Source: Sciurus carolinensis
Taxonomy: Eukaryota; Chordata; Mammalia; Rodentia; Sciuridae
Direction of reading: 5' to 3'
NCBI RefSeq assembly: GCF_902686445.1
Contig: NC_062218.1
Location: forward strand, 129,822,594-129,886,593
Length of the DNA: 64,000 bases
Below, piece by piece: positions 1-11,054 of this stretch. The notes beneath the pieces were generated by a model. It saw only the letters and a program-made list of their open reading frames with translations. It searched no databases and was not told the origin of the DNA. Position numbers and translations under genes: made by a program. Numbering within the stretch: the stretch's first letter is position 1; each line of letters starts with the position of its first letter.

Positions 1-925
1 GTGAGTTTTTAAAATATTCAGTTACCTGCCAAAATTCCCAATCTTGTCCTTTATCTTTTTGAACATAGTACATGAGTTATTTGAAAGTCTTATTAGACTT
101 ATTGGCTTCTTTTCTTTTTCTTTCTCTGTCTGGTTTTTATTCATATCTTGTCACTTGTATACCAGTTTTTTTATGATTGTATGCCAGACATTGCACTTGT
201 ACAATTATAGAAAATTTGAGGCCTGAGTCACCTTAGTCTAAATTCCAGGGGTGGAGAGGATTCAAAACTGAGCTGAATCCCTGAGGACCTTTCTAATGTA
301 CTCTCACTTTTGGGTTTCAGTCTTTGTGCAAACCCCACTCAGAGCAAGGCCTCCACAGTCCTCAGACTCCTTGAGAGCCAGTTCTTGTCACCTCCTAGTC
401 ACTCCCTTCACATTCTGCAAATGTTCCCAAACTAGTGAATTGTCCAAAGCAAGAAAGACTCTGAAGTTTTATACTCCTTGTGAGCTGCCATGTGGGTTCT
501 GATTAATTCCATGTTTTTGGGGGCCAGGCTCTTATTTGTGTTCCTGGTGCCCCAAGATGAAACATTGAATCTAGCGAATTGATGAATGAACAAACCAGAT
601 TGCCTACATTGAGACACACTGTTTTTGATTTTTTGATTTGAGTTTTTCCTGGTTATGGAAGCAATGTTCATTGTATAATATTCAAACATAGAAAGTAAAC
701 ATTCCGCCCAGTTCTATCACTAATATCAGTTCATGTTTTACTTTTTTATTTCATAACCCTCCCCACAGGACCAGATCATTGATACTCTTTGCAGGAACTC
801 CAGGCCTCTTGCATGCTAGGCAAATGCTCTACCTACATTCCCAGCCTCTTTTTTTTGTATCTTTGATATCTTTAGGTGATGAGTACTACTGGAGTCTCCC
901 TTGTTCTATTAAAAAGCTGTAGCCA

Positions 926-1064
926 AGGGCTGGAGTTGTGGCTCAGTGGTAGAGTGCTTGTCTCACATTGGTGAGGCACTGGGTTCAAACCTCAGCACCA
1001 CATGAAATATGAATAAAATAAACATACTGTGTCCATCTACAACTAAAAATATTATTAAAAAAAA
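926..1064 (+). mobile_element. ID-type SINE with extended 3' tail
   Basis: It has tRNA-Ala-like A box (GTGGCTCAGTGGTAGAG) and B box (GGGTTCAAACC) followed by CAGCACCACAT, an A/T-rich stretch and a tail like TCCATCTACAACTAAAAA. A near-perfect 15-bp target duplication (AAAAAGCTGTAGCCA) flanks it at 911-925 and about 1066-1080. Confidence 0.85.
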
Positions 1065-1173
1065 GAAAAAAGCTGTAACCAACTTGCCCCTAAGAAAACC
1101 GGATCATTTACAGTCATGCTAGTTGTTTGAGAATGTTTGTTTCTATGCATACTTGTCAACATTAGATAATAAT

Positions 1174-1295
1174 TTTTTTTAGATGTTGAAAGACCTTTGT
1201 TTTATTCATTTATTTATATGTGGTGCTGAGACTCGAACTCAGTGCCTCACACATGCTAGGCAGGTATTCTACCACTGAGCCCCAACCCCAGCCTG
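1174..1295 (-). mobile_element. ID-type SINE with extended tail, antisense
   Basis: Reverse complement of the same tailed ID family: GTTGAAAGACC tail, ATATGTGGTGCTGAG, then complemented B and A boxes. The direct repeat AGATAATAAT flanks it (about 1164-1173 and 1296-1305). Confidence 0.85.
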
Positions 1296-2307
1296 AGATA
1301 ATAATGTTTTTAATAGCTGCCAATCAGTAGGTTAATCATATCTTGTTTTAGTTTGCCTTTCTGATTTTTTTTTTAAATCATGTGGTTATACACATCTTTA
1401 ACTTCTGCAGTTTTTCCTGCTCATAGTAGTGGTTGACATCTTAGTTTTCATGAGCAGCTTGATGCATAAGACCAGCCATTTGCCTTGCTATAGGCAGTGC
1501 TCAGCTCTATACTTGATGTCCATGGCTGTCAGAGAGCATCTGCTTCTCTCACATGATGGCCAAGAGGCCCCAGAGCACCTCCCTGGTCAGCCTCCAGCAC
1601 TGGTACTGGTACCTCGTTTAAGCTGGGCCTAGTTGGCAGGAGGTGTCCTGACCAGGAATTAGGCTTTAGAGTCCTTTGGGCACTGATTCAGCCTGATTTT
1701 CCTCACTTTGGAAGGTTGGTTAGAACAGAAGACTGGGGGGTAGGGTAGGAGAAAGGAGTTGATGTAATTTATGTTAAAGACCTGAAGGCCATAGGATATA
1801 TAGAAAAGAGAGCAGAAGTTTTGGGGTCAAATAGAGCTGGATATGTATCAGGACTGTTCTCACATCTGTTGTAGATGAGTTTTTTGTCCCACTATGTGTT
1901 TTTGTTTATTTAAAATATCTGGCTCAAATAGGGGTAGTAACCCTTCTTCAAGATCCCAGGGTAGGAACAGTGGGGGGACGGAGGTGAAACAGTCTAGGAG
2001 ATTTGGCTGGTGTGGAGACCAGGGTGCGAAAAGGCCTGGCAGGGCCTCAGGCAGCCTTGGGACACTGCATGGCCTACCTCTTCTCATCTGGGGGCCCAGC
2101 AATCCCTTCTCTTTCTGCTGAAAATGCTTGGGAATCCGGGGTCAGTGACATTTGTGACCCTGCCATTTAGCTCTGTGTCTGTGAGTAAGTGCCTAGTCTT
2201 AGTAGAAGCAAGAAGATAATTCTGTGGGGCAAGGTTTGTACAAAGTTGTTTGAAGATCCTGGGGACCTCTGAGCTAGCAGTGCTCTCTTCTTCCCACCCC
2301 CATCCAG

Positions 2308-5300
2308 CCTTGCTTCCTCAAGGACTGGGAGATGCACGTCCACTTCAAAGTCCACGGCACAGGGAAGAAGAATCTCCATGGAGATGGTATCGCCTTGTGG
2401 TACACCCGGGACCGCCTTGTACCAGGTAGAGCAGTACTTGCTCAGGTGACCCCACTAAGCCCTGGAGGGTGGGGCCCCTATGGCTGCTGGCCCACTGGGG
2501 AGGTCAGGGTGGGCAAGGCAAGAAGTTACCTGGGCTTCTGGGGCCAAGAGTCTTCTACTCTGCACAATCCTGTTAGGAGTCTGCTCCCACTTGAAGATAA
2601 AGTCCTACTCTTCTGGAAGGAGGGCCTCTTAGGGAAAGAAGAGAAACAGCTGGTCCTGCAGCTCAGTGCTGTACCCCCTAGTGGCCTGGTTTAACCATTC
2701 TCTCATTTTAAAGGGTTGTGTTTTTTATAAGTGTTAGAATATGAAGACCATCCAGTAGAGACTGTATGTGAACCTCAAGGCTATAAATGTTTCCTGTGTG
2801 GCCATTTATAGAAAATGTGCTGCCATGATTTGAGAGGGTCCTTTGTGTCTTTATCCATTTTTCCTAGACTGGGTAACCCCTTGACACCTCACAGCACATG
2901 GTCAGGTGGCTGTCCCCTTATAGTTCAGGCTTCAAACCTGCTACATTTGAGTCCCTCCTTGCCCCCCCCCCCCACCTCAGCTTCATCTTTAGGAATTCCC
3001 TTGTCTCCTGTGTGAATGACCAGTGGTTGGGCTATCCCACCCCTTACCCACATTGCCTTTGAACTACCCATGGGACATCTCCAATTTCTCCCATTGTGTG
3101 AGTATCTCCTTATAATTCCAGGGCCTGTGTTTGGAAGCAAAGACAACTTCCACGGCTTAGCCATCTTTCTGGACACATACCCCAATGATGAGACCACTGA
3201 GGTAGGGCCCTGCTCTCCTGTGGAGCAGGAAAGCAAGGACTAGGCAGTTGGCTAGAGGGTGGGGACTGGAATTTCTCCCTGGTCCTATAACAAAGCAGCC
3301 TCCAGGGGTTGGGATGGTGGGCGTGCCTGCTTCCTCCTGCAGAATGGGATAGTAACGTAGTAACCTGGGTCTTGTTCCCAGCGTGTGTTCCCGTACATCT
3401 CGGTGATGGTGAACAATGGCTCCCTGTCCTACGACCATAGCAAAGATGGACGCTGGACTGAGCTGGCGGGTTGCACTGCTGATTTCCGCAACCGGGACCA
3501 TGATACCTTCCTGGCTGTGCGCTACTCCCGGGGCCGTCTGACGGTGAGCAGATGTGAGGGAGGAGGCTTACTGGGCCTTTGCTGGTTCTGTAGAGGCTGG
3601 GGGAAGTGGCTAGCTGGGGCCTGCAGGTGTGTTTGACATGCTGGATGGCCATAGGTGATGACTGACTTGGAGGACAAGAACGAGTGGAAAAATTGCATTG
3701 ATATCACGGGAGTGCGCCTGCCCACTGGCTACTACTTTGGAGCGTCGGCTGGCACCGGAGACCTGTCTGGTGAGTGGGTTGATGGAGGAGCCCACCATAC
3801 TCAGGCGGAGTCTTCCCTGGTCTGTTGGAACCTTTTGACGTAGTTGATCACCTTCTTTGATTTCCACACTTACCATCTTCCTCTTCCCACTATCTATAAA
3901 TGCTGGTGTGCCCATGGCTTAGCCTTTGAGCAATCCATTAGCAATGTTTATCTTTAGGAGATAGACTTGAATCTAGACATTGTATACTTCCAAATTTCTA
4001 TCTTCAACCCTACATAAGCAGTAGCCAGTGTCCACTCAGCTGCCCATCTGAGCCCTAACATACCCACAACTCAAGGCCATACCTTGTCAGTCAAGATGTA
4101 AATGACTCCTCTGACCTTCTAGTTGCTTAGACCAAAAACCCTGGTGTCATCTGGACTCTTCTTTTTCTTCCACGTGCCACCTCCAATGTATTGGTAAATT
4201 CATTGCATGGCACAGTCCCAGCGTAGTCTACCAGGCTCCTCCCCAACCCTGCAACATCTGATTCAGGGCTTACTTCTCACCTAGTTTAAGGTGTTCCTTG
4301 GACACACCAGTGTCCTCCTGCTTCTGGCTTTTGACTTGCTGTCTGACCTTCATCTTCTTAGAGTCTTGCTTCAATGTCACCACCTTGGTGGGGTCTTTCT
4401 GTATTCCCTCATTAGAATTTGCACTTACTCCTTCAGTCCCCAGCACACTCCCTAGGCTTTACCCTTCTTCATAGCATTTACTATCTTTGAGTCAGTCATA
4501 TATTTGATTTTATTGTGCGCGCGTGCGCGCACACACACACACATATACTCACACCCTTTCTCTCGCTCCATGAAGTCAGGGATATGTCTTGTTTGGCCAG
4601 CAATGGGTGTTCAGTAAGCATTGTGATGCCTCTGGCCTTTGTGAACCTTGCCAGGTCACCAGGCCCTGGAAACACTTAATGGTGGCCCTCAGCTGTGATT
4701 GTCTTTTCCTGAATGCTTAGAAGGCATCAAATCAAGGCTAGCTCCTGCTGACCAGAACTGGGACATGATGTGGGTGATCTGACAAAGAGTTTATTTATCT
4801 TCAGGATAAACATTTTCAGGGCCTGTAACCTGTTCACTTACCAGAGACCTCCCCGCAACCCCACTCCTCTCCAGAGAACTACATGGGTCCACTTAGTCCC
4901 AGCATGTCCTTTGTTTTGTTTTAAAGTTGTGTTTTGCTTTTTTTTTTTTTTTTTTTTTTTCCTGGTACTGGAGATCAAACTTAGGGCTTTGTGCATGATA
5001 GGCAAGTGCTCTACCATGAACTACACCCCAGGCCTTTTATTTTGAGATAAAGTCTTAAGTTGCCTATGCTGGTCTCAAATTTGTAATCCTTCTGCCTCAG
5101 CCTCCCAAGTAGCTGGGATTATAGGCATGCACCACCATGCCTGCTGCTTTAAACTTTTTTTTTCTGGGGGGTGTGCCAGGGATTGAACTCATGGGTACTC
5201 CACCACTGAGCCACCTCCTCAGCCCAATTTATATTTTATTTAGAGACAGGGTCTCCCTGTGTTGCTTAGTGTCTCACTTTTGCTGTTGGCTTTGAACTCA

Positions 5301-7935
5301 TGATCCTCCTGCCTTAGCCTCCAGAGCTGCTGGGATTATAGGAGTATATCACCTGCTGCTTTAAACTTTTTAATAGAGGAGGGTCAGTGTATACACCAAA
5401 GAGGTGATTGATCTAATAAGCCCCCTGTTCCTATCTCCAGCTTTACTAACTTATGGCCAGTCTCATTTCATTGATGGAGCCACCATAACCTTTTCTGCAT
5501 CTTCTCCCCTGGTTACCTGATAAGTGTTTCTGCCTGGGTCTACAGAGGGTTTTGTTTTCATTTTTGTTTTTTGTGTATCTGGGGATTAAACCCAGGGTCT
5601 TGCACATTCTAGACAAGTGCTCTGCCACTGAACTACATCCTCAGCTCTTTCTTTGAGACAGGTTTCACTAAGTTGCCTAGGTTGACCTTGAACTTGTGAT
5701 TCTCCTGCCTCAGCCTCCCAAGTAGCTGGAATTGTAGATGTATGTCACTGTACCCACTTTGCAAGTGGTTCTTGATGGGAACAGAACCAGATCTGTGGCA
5801 GGTGGATGCTCTCCAAGGCTGTGTGGAGGGACCCAGTAAAGAGTGGTGGAAATGGCAAAATGCCAAAAGTGGTAGTGTCTGTGGGTTTGTTGGAGAGTTG
5901 TTGATACCAGGCAGCCTGTGGGCAATCCGGTGATATAGTCTTTGGTAGGAAATGATCTTTTCATTTTTTATATAAACAAGACCCTGGGAATTTCAGAATT
6001 GAGGGATTTTCCCAAGATTACAAACAGGAAGGGACAGGAGTCAGGTGGGAACTAGAGTCTGACTTCAAAATTGATCTTTCCCCTTAGCTACTCACTGCCT
6101 CCAGGGACTGTGCATACTTGTCAGTGCCCTCATCCTGCCTGATCTAGCTGCCACCGCCTTGCTCTGTAGGTTCTCCCTTCTCATGACCCCAGAGATTCTC
6201 CCTGTAAAAAAGGCCTTTCTTAGCTGAGGCTCAGGTACCTCAATGAGTTGGGAAGTTAAGGCGGAGGGTTACAAGTTCTAGGCCAATCACAGCAACTTAG
6301 CGTGACCCTGTCTCAAGGGGAAAAGGGGGTCAGGTGGCTAGAGTTGTTATTTGGTATTAGAGGGCCCTTGAGGGTATTAGAGTTCAGTCCCCAGTACTGT
6401 CCCTCCTGCTCCCCAAATAAAAGACCTTTCCTCAGATTTTAGCGAGTTTTGCTGAGCTTACAGTTAGAGTTAGGCAGTTGGGCGTCATACTGTGGCTCTG
6501 AGACTCAAGCCCTCACCCCCACTAAAATGGGTGAGCTGTTACTATCAAGTGGTGGTCCTTTCTTGCTCATGCTGGTTGGACCATTGCCTTTCCCAGGTTT
6601 CCTCGGGTGCAATTTCTGAGTGTGTGTTGGGATTGGGCCCTTAGCTGGATGCTGCCTGCCCTCAGGAGGATCAGCTTCTCTGCCAGCCCTTATCTGGTTC
6701 CTGTTTTAAATATATACCTTCTGCCTTGCATTGTGTCTTCCATGTGATATATGTGTTCTCATTTACTTGCTATGGTACCACCCATGATGGATTATTACTC
6801 CTGTTTCACAGAAGAGGAAACTGAGCCTCAAAGAGGGCCTCATACCTGTAGACATAAAGCTCTTTTCCTCTTCACCCTGCCTCCTCCTCCTTGGTTTCTC
6901 TTCATTTCTTTGGTGCTTGGTATTGAAACCAGGACCTTGTGCTTGCTGAACACATACTCTATTACTAACTAGACACTCAGTCCCTGGAATACTGCCTGCC
7001 TGGGTGGTTGGTGGTAGGTAGGGAGAAAACAGCCCAACCACAGGCTGAGCAGTGCTCTCCATGTCAGGGATAGCAGCTTCTCTTTGAGGAGTGCCTTGGG
7101 CCATGGCTCTGAGGCTGGCTCTATGCCATCACAGGCTCATTTTTGATCCTGCAGACAATCATGACATCATCTCTATCAAGTTGTTCCAACTGATGGTAGA
7201 GCACACGCCTGATGAGGAAAACATCGACTGGACTAAGATCGAACCTGGTGTCAACTTCCTCAAGTCACCTAAAGGTATGTGCACCCACTCTCCCTGCTGG
7301 AGCTCTCTGCCCTTCCTGGTCTAGTTCTGACTGTGGTCTGGGCTCTTGATCAGCCCTGTCCCTGGTGAGTGGTGTTGGCTGGTCCTGCCTGGAGTTCCTG
7401 GAGGCCAGGAGCTTGGGTCCAGTGAGCTCTGGTGAGTTTTTAAGTAAATGATTGAGGCAGGAAAGGCAGTCTAACTATGAGGGTTCCTCCATGTATGTTT
7501 ATTTTTGAGGCAGCAGCCAGTGATCAGTACATCCAGAGCACATGTGTTCACTCCTATCTGTGCTGGGCGCTGGGGGCAATGGCCATTAAAGTCAAGGGGC
7601 TGAAGGGACTGAAACCCTTAGGTTTCCTCATCTAGAAAGAGGACAAGGCAAGATTTGAACTTGGGTTTTTGCAAAACTCCAAAGTCCAGGTTCTTCTCAT
7701 GGCATGAATTCTGCTGCATGGAGTGAATGTCATGGTTGGAGGAATGAGGCACCTCTACGCCATTCCACCTCCAGGTCCCAGGACCCTGTGGGCCAGTGGG
7801 TGATGGAGTTGCATCAAGCAGGCCTGAGCCCAACCCCCTATCTTTCTGGTATTTTAGAAGACAGAGTTCAGTATTTTAGATGATATCTCTCTTTCTCTCT
7901 CTCCCTCCCTCTCTCTCTCTCTCTCCTCTCTCTCA

Positions 7936-7966
<31 letters not shown>

Positions 7967-9802
7967 CCTCTCTCCCTCTCCCTCTCCCTCTCCCTCTCCC
8001 TCTCCCTCCCTCCCTCTCTCCCTCCCTCCTCACTCTCCCTCTCCCACCTCTTTCTCTCCCACCCCCCTCTTTTTTTTTTTTTTTTTTTTCTTTTCTTCAG
8101 TATTGGGGATTTAATCCCAGAGCCTTGGCATGTTCTGCCACTGAGTTACATCCCCAACCATTTTTATTTTTGATACATGGTCTCACTAAATTGCTGAGGG
8201 TGACCTTGAACTTGAGATCCTCCTGCTTCAGCCTCCTGGGTGGATGAGATTACAGATGTATTCCACCATGCTCAGCAACATTTCACCTTTTTTTTTTTCT
8301 TCTGATACTGGGGATTGAACCCAGGGATGCTTTACCACTGAGCTACATACATTCCCAGCCTTTTAAAAAAATTTTTGTGACAGGATCTCACTAAATTGCC
8401 AAGACTGGCCTCAAACTTGTAATCCTCCTGCCTCAGCCTCCCAAGTCATTGGGATTATAGTTGTATACCACTACACCCCACTAACATCTTACTTTTTAAA
8501 GATTCACATTGCTTTTAAACATTTTAGGGATGGAACACATCCAGCTACAGACTATCATCTGGTTAGAGGAGAAGAATCCTGACTGCTGAGTACTTTCAGA
8601 GACACTACCTGCTTTGCCCCATTTAACATCCCTAAGTTTGTAACAAAGAAGGGATTAACTTGTTTTCAGACATGTTGATCCACTTATTCCTTTGGCAGAT
8701 GTTTCAAAGCTTCCTTCTGTGCCTAGCTCTATCAGGCGGGCCCTGCTGCTGGGGCTCAGTTAGCAACTGAGGCAGAGAAGGGACCAGGGAGGATTGGGAG
8801 CTCCAAAGCTGAGCCGCTTGTCAGGGAAGCACCATCTCTCAGGCTTCTGTGGTTCAGCCAGTGACCATTGTCATCACTGTGCAGGGGCAAAGAGGCTGGT
8901 CAGCAGGCCAGCCTGGGGTCGGGCTGTGCAGAACTGGAGGCTATAGATTGACTCATAGCTGACATTCTGTCAAATGAGCAGCATGAACACAGCTGAGAGG
9001 CCAGACTTGAATCTGAGGCTTGGCGGGAAAGGCCTGTGTAGACCCCATGGTGTGGAGGAGGCCAAATGGCAGAAATAGGCTCTGTCCTGATCCAGCTCCT
9101 CCACTCAGCCTACTCACAGGAAAGTCATTTCCTTCTCTCAGCTTTGAAAAGGGAGATCACAGGTGCACCTTTTAGGGTCATCAGAATCTGTGAGATACCA
9201 CGTGTGACAAGGCATGGCACCCAGTAGGGTTCATCGACAGTGGCATGCAGAAGAGTGGTGTGCCCAGAGAGAGTTGCAGGGTGGGGTGGGGGCTCAGGAC
9301 CTATAGGCTAGCCGAGGAGGTCACTGAGAGCTATGGGTAGGGGCAGTCTTTGGTCAGAGCTGTTTCTCCAGATGGGGAGGGAGATTCTCACATTATTACA
9401 ACATGGAGGAATTGGGGCCTTATAAAGTAATTTCCTGGGCCTCCCTGTACAGAATCAAGTTTTCAGAGGGAGCCCAGAAATCTTTGGTTTTCACTGAGGT
9501 CCCACGTGTAGGGTGGGTGTGGTGGCCCTGGTGCTAGGACTGTGGCTTTATGTGGTCCTATTAGTCCTGTTTCCTGGAGCCCAACCCAGGGCAGGCCCCT
9601 GCCTCTTTGCCTGTTCACTTCCCCCTTTTTTTTCTCCCTCAGACAATGTGGACGACCCCACGGGGAACTTCCGCAGTGGACCCTGACGGGGTGGAGGGTG
9701 TTCCTGCTGCTGCTGTGCGCACTCCTGGGTATCATCGTCTGTGCCGTTGTGGGTGCTGTGGTGTTTCAGAAGCGCCAGGAGAGGAACAAGCGTTTCTACT
9801 GA
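2308..9802 (+). CDS. LMAN2: LMAN2 (VIP36), vesicular integral-membrane lectin; 3' six coding exons, frameshifted in the last
   Basis: VIP36 is a type I membrane L-type lectin that binds high-mannose glycans on glycoproteins cycling between ER, ERGIC and cis-Golgi. Coding exons with GT-AG borders: 2308-2425, 3122-3201, 3382-3543, 3655-3769, 7155-7274 and 9643 onward. They start at about residue 106 of the 356-residue human protein; upstream exons lie before the window. Ligand residues known from VIP36 structures are present: sugar-binding Asp131 (in HGDGIALW), Asn166 (in DTYPNDET), His190 (in SYDHSKDG) and the Gly-Asp-Leu at 260-262; Ca2+ ligands Asp162, Asn166, Asp193; and the Cys202-Cys239 pair. 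The last exon encodes the stalk, a Leu/Val-rich membrane span and the KRFY ER-exit tail ending at 9802. These are in a different frame from the incoming exon: the spliced frame reads ...GNFRSGP and hits TGA at 9684-9686. Identity is certain; the frameshift may be an assembly error. Confidence 0.96.
4080..4625 (+). mobile_element. L2 LINE 3' fragment in LMAN2 intron
   Basis: It shows the usual progression of an ancient L2 3' end: a CACCTCC-rich stretch, a block like TAGCATTTACTATCTTTGAG, then CATGAAGTCAGGGATAT...GTTCAGTAAGCATTG. It is interrupted by the alternating purine/pyrimidine tract at 4515-4542. 3770-4080 is unremarkable intron. Confidence 0.65.
4515..4542. repeat. Alternating purine-pyrimidine (GC/GT/CA) microsatellite
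   Basis: A 28-bp run of strict alternation, GTGCGCGCGTGCGCGC followed by (AC)n. This is a classic Z-DNA-prone sequence, in the LMAN2 intron between exons 3655-3769 and 7155-7274. Confidence 0.85.
4938..5152 (-). mobile_element. B1-dID SINE, antisense
   Basis: A poly-T leader is followed by the complemented ID half (CTCTACCATGAACTACACCCCAG) and then the complemented 7SL-derived half ending GGCATGCACCACCATGCCTG. Confidence 0.85.
5156..5362 (-). mobile_element. B1-dID SINE, antisense
   Basis: A second antisense dimeric SINE, inserted next to the previous one. A 19-bp direct repeat, CCTGCTGCTTTAAACTTTT, at 5140-5158 and 5352-5370 marks it as an independent retroposition. Confidence 0.85.
5552..5760 (-). 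mobile_element. B1-dID SINE, antisense
   Basis: The complemented ID half (GTGCTCTGCCACTGAACTACA) and B1-like half (CCTCAGCCTCCCAAGTAGCTGG) are both recognisable. 5770-6200 downstream holds nothing I can identify. Confidence 0.8.
6215..6425 (+). mobile_element. Diverged B1-dID SINE
   Basis: An eroded sense copy: CTGAGGCTCAGGTACCTCAA, GGCCAATCACAGCAACTTAG, GTGACCCTGTCTCAAG, then a damaged ID half ending TTCAGTCCCCAGTACTG and AAATAAA. Confidence 0.6.
6740..6850 (-). mobile_element. MIR SINE fragment, antisense
   Basis: Contains the complemented MIR core and tail signature: ATTACTCCTGTTTCACAGA followed by GAGGAAACTGAGCCTCAAAG. Confidence 0.6.
6880..6985 (-). mobile_element. Diverged ID-like SINE, antisense
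   Basis: GGTGCTTGGTATTGAAACCAGGACCTTGTGCTTGC and the following degraded A-box complement place it in the same tRNA-derived group. It is old and mutated. Confidence 0.55.
7882..8068. repeat. (TC)n/(CCCTCT)n polypyrimidine tract
   Basis: About 187 bp of almost pure C/T on the LMAN2 sense strand, mixing CT, CCCT and CCCTCT units. It is followed by a few C-rich bases and then the poly-T of a SINE. The tract is open for translation but is low-complexity, not coding. 7275-7880 upstream is unique-looking intron. Confidence 0.9.
8069..8277 (-). mobile_element. B1-dID SINE, antisense
   Basis: Poly-T, then GGGGATTTAATCCCAGAGCC, CTGCCACTGAGTTACATCCC, and the complemented B1 half with CTCACTAAATTGCTGAGG. 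Confidence 0.8.
8287..8482 (-). mobile_element. B1-dID SINE, antisense
   Basis: Poly-T, GGGGATTGAACCCAGGGATG, GCTTTACCACTGAGCTACAT and CCTCAGCCTCCCAAGTCATT show the standard dimeric structure. 8490-9080 downstream is unclassified intron. Confidence 0.85.
9080..9240 (+). mobile_element. MIR SINE fragment
   Basis: A CTCAGCTTTGAAAAGGGAGA core followed by ATCTGTGAGATACCACGTGT and a GGCACCCAGTAGGGTTCA end follows the MIR order in sense. Confidence 0.5.
9681..9686 (+). other. LMAN2: Apparent 1-nt deletion and premature stop in LMAN2 terminal exon
   Basis: The exon at 7155-7274 ends with one base of a split codon. The acceptor at 9641-9642 completes it as GAC, giving Asp-Asn-Val-Asp-Asp-Pro-Thr-Gly-Asn-Phe-Arg-Ser-Gly-Pro and then TGA at 9684. 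The membrane span and KRFY tail are open one frame over and end at 9802. The human gene has one extra base at the Gly-Pro-Leu codons, so a single base appears to be missing around 9680-9684. I see no alternative acceptor nearby that would restore the frame. Confidence 0.85.
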
Positions 9803-10345
9803 GCACCTGGCTTGGCAGGGAAGAACCTGACCATTGGCCCAGGCACTAATGTGAACTCTTTTTTTTTTTTTTTTTTTACTGGGATTGTAAAAGAAAAATA
9901 AGACGACCTTATTTCTTAACCGTTTCAAAGAAATGATTAATAGTATTTTCATACATTTTGCTTCTTGCCCAGCAGGGACAGGTGGCAGGCCCAGGATCAG
10001 GGTGTAGCAACTCCACAGCTGGAGACAAGCCTCTTGCCCTGGGTGGCATCTCAGGAGCAGGAGCTTCTGTACCTGGGGCAGAGCTGAGGCCCTGTAGGTG
10101 GCCGTTGAACACTGGAGGATCCCCCAGGCTACATTGGGGTGGCTCCTGAGGACCCAGAGCAGTGGTTTTGTTCTAAGGTGTGTGTTTTGTGTGGTGACTG
10201 ACAAGGCCCAAATTGGAGAACTTGGGCCTTCCCATTCCCCTGAGCTTCTCAAGGCAGACCTCAGGCGAGGCTGGAGGAGCAGTTGGGTGGGGCCCATAGT
10301 GTGACTATTTGCTAAATAAAGTGGAATAGCCAACCTCAGCTGCGT
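9803..10345 (+). other. LMAN2: LMAN2 3' UTR with poly(A) signal
   Basis: Non-coding tail after the 9800-9802 TGA. It contains a poly-T tract at about 9860-9878 and ends with a canonical AATAAA at 10315-10320, which predicts cleavage near 10335-10345. Two earlier AATAA-type sequences near 9895 are weaker candidates. Confidence 0.8.
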
Positions 10346-10917
10346 GACGCCCTCAGGGCTTTTCTTTTTCTTCTGATAACTTCCAGCTGGCCACTGCATT
10401 GCAGCTCTCAGCCTTTGCCACCTCCCTCGCTCCAGGTGAAAGGATGGGGTAGGGAAGACTTGGGGTACTATGCAGAGGGTACTGCCTCAACCCAGGCTCC
10501 GAGGGTAGGCCAGGGCAGGTGGTAGGACGCAGTGACAGTCTAGGAGGCCTGGTTGACCTGGAGGGACTGGTGGGGTCAGGAGGACAGGTTTGGGTCAGCC
10601 GTGGTATTCCCTTTGGTTTCCGTAAGGGAATAAAGATAACAGTGGAAGGAAGCCAGCTGCTGAAGGGAGAGCATGCCCGTGTGTCACCTTTCATGGTCAC
10701 CTCCACCCAGGTCACGGCCTGCTGCATTGTGTCCCTGCCCAGTCCAAATCTGTCCCCAAAGAGTCCTTACCAGTTCCATCTCTTGTCTTTATCATCTCTT
10801 TCCCACTCACAGTTCAGTAACATTGGGTCTTCCCATCTCACAAAAAAAAAAAAAAACCAAACCCTGTCTTCCTGTCGTAGTCCTGCTTTTTGTGGTTAGC
10901 ATTGTCAAATAGGTTCT
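10346..10917. other. Intergenic DNA immediately 3' of LMAN2
   Basis: GC-moderate unique sequence with a short oligo-A run near 10842. No repeat family or conserved coding frame recognised. Confidence 0.5.
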
Positions 10918-11040
10918 TGTTTTTTTAGTTGTTGATAGACCTTTTTATTTTTATTTATTTATATGTGGTGCTGAGAATCGAACCCAGTGCCTCACACATG
11001 CTAGGTGAGTGCTCTACCACTGAGCTACAACCCCATCCCT
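10918..11040 (-). mobile_element. ID-type SINE with extended tail, antisense
   Basis: The TTTTAGTTGTTGATAGACC tail, (TTTA)n, ATGTGGTGCTGAGAATCGAA, and complemented B/A boxes are all present. The direct repeat CAAATAGGTTCTT occurs on both sides (about 10905-10917 and 11041-11053), so insertion is relatively young. Confidence 0.9.
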
Positions 11041-11054
11041 CAAATAGGTTCTTA

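Larger units (their letters stand above)
1..2307 (+). other. LMAN2: LMAN2 intron, upstream of the first visible exon
   Basis: No exon resembling the missing N-terminal part of VIP36 is visible here. The window opens with GTGAGT, a perfect donor consensus, so position 1 could be the first base of this intron; this cannot be tested without flanking sequence. The interval holds two ID SINEs (926-1064 and 1174-1295) and an old antisense SINE scrap near 770-850. 1-750 and 1300-2290 show no repeat or gene I can identify. Confidence 0.6.

Noticed and set aside
7880..8173. 97-codon Ser/Leu/Pro-rich frame
   Set aside because: Translation of the (TC)n microsatellite plus poly-T; low complexity, intronic.
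9548..10399. 283-codon open frame on the minus strand over the LMAN2 last exon and 3' UTR
   Set aside because: Antisense to a real gene, includes a poly-Lys run from the poly-T tract, and has no recognisable domain or splice logic. It is a shadow frame.
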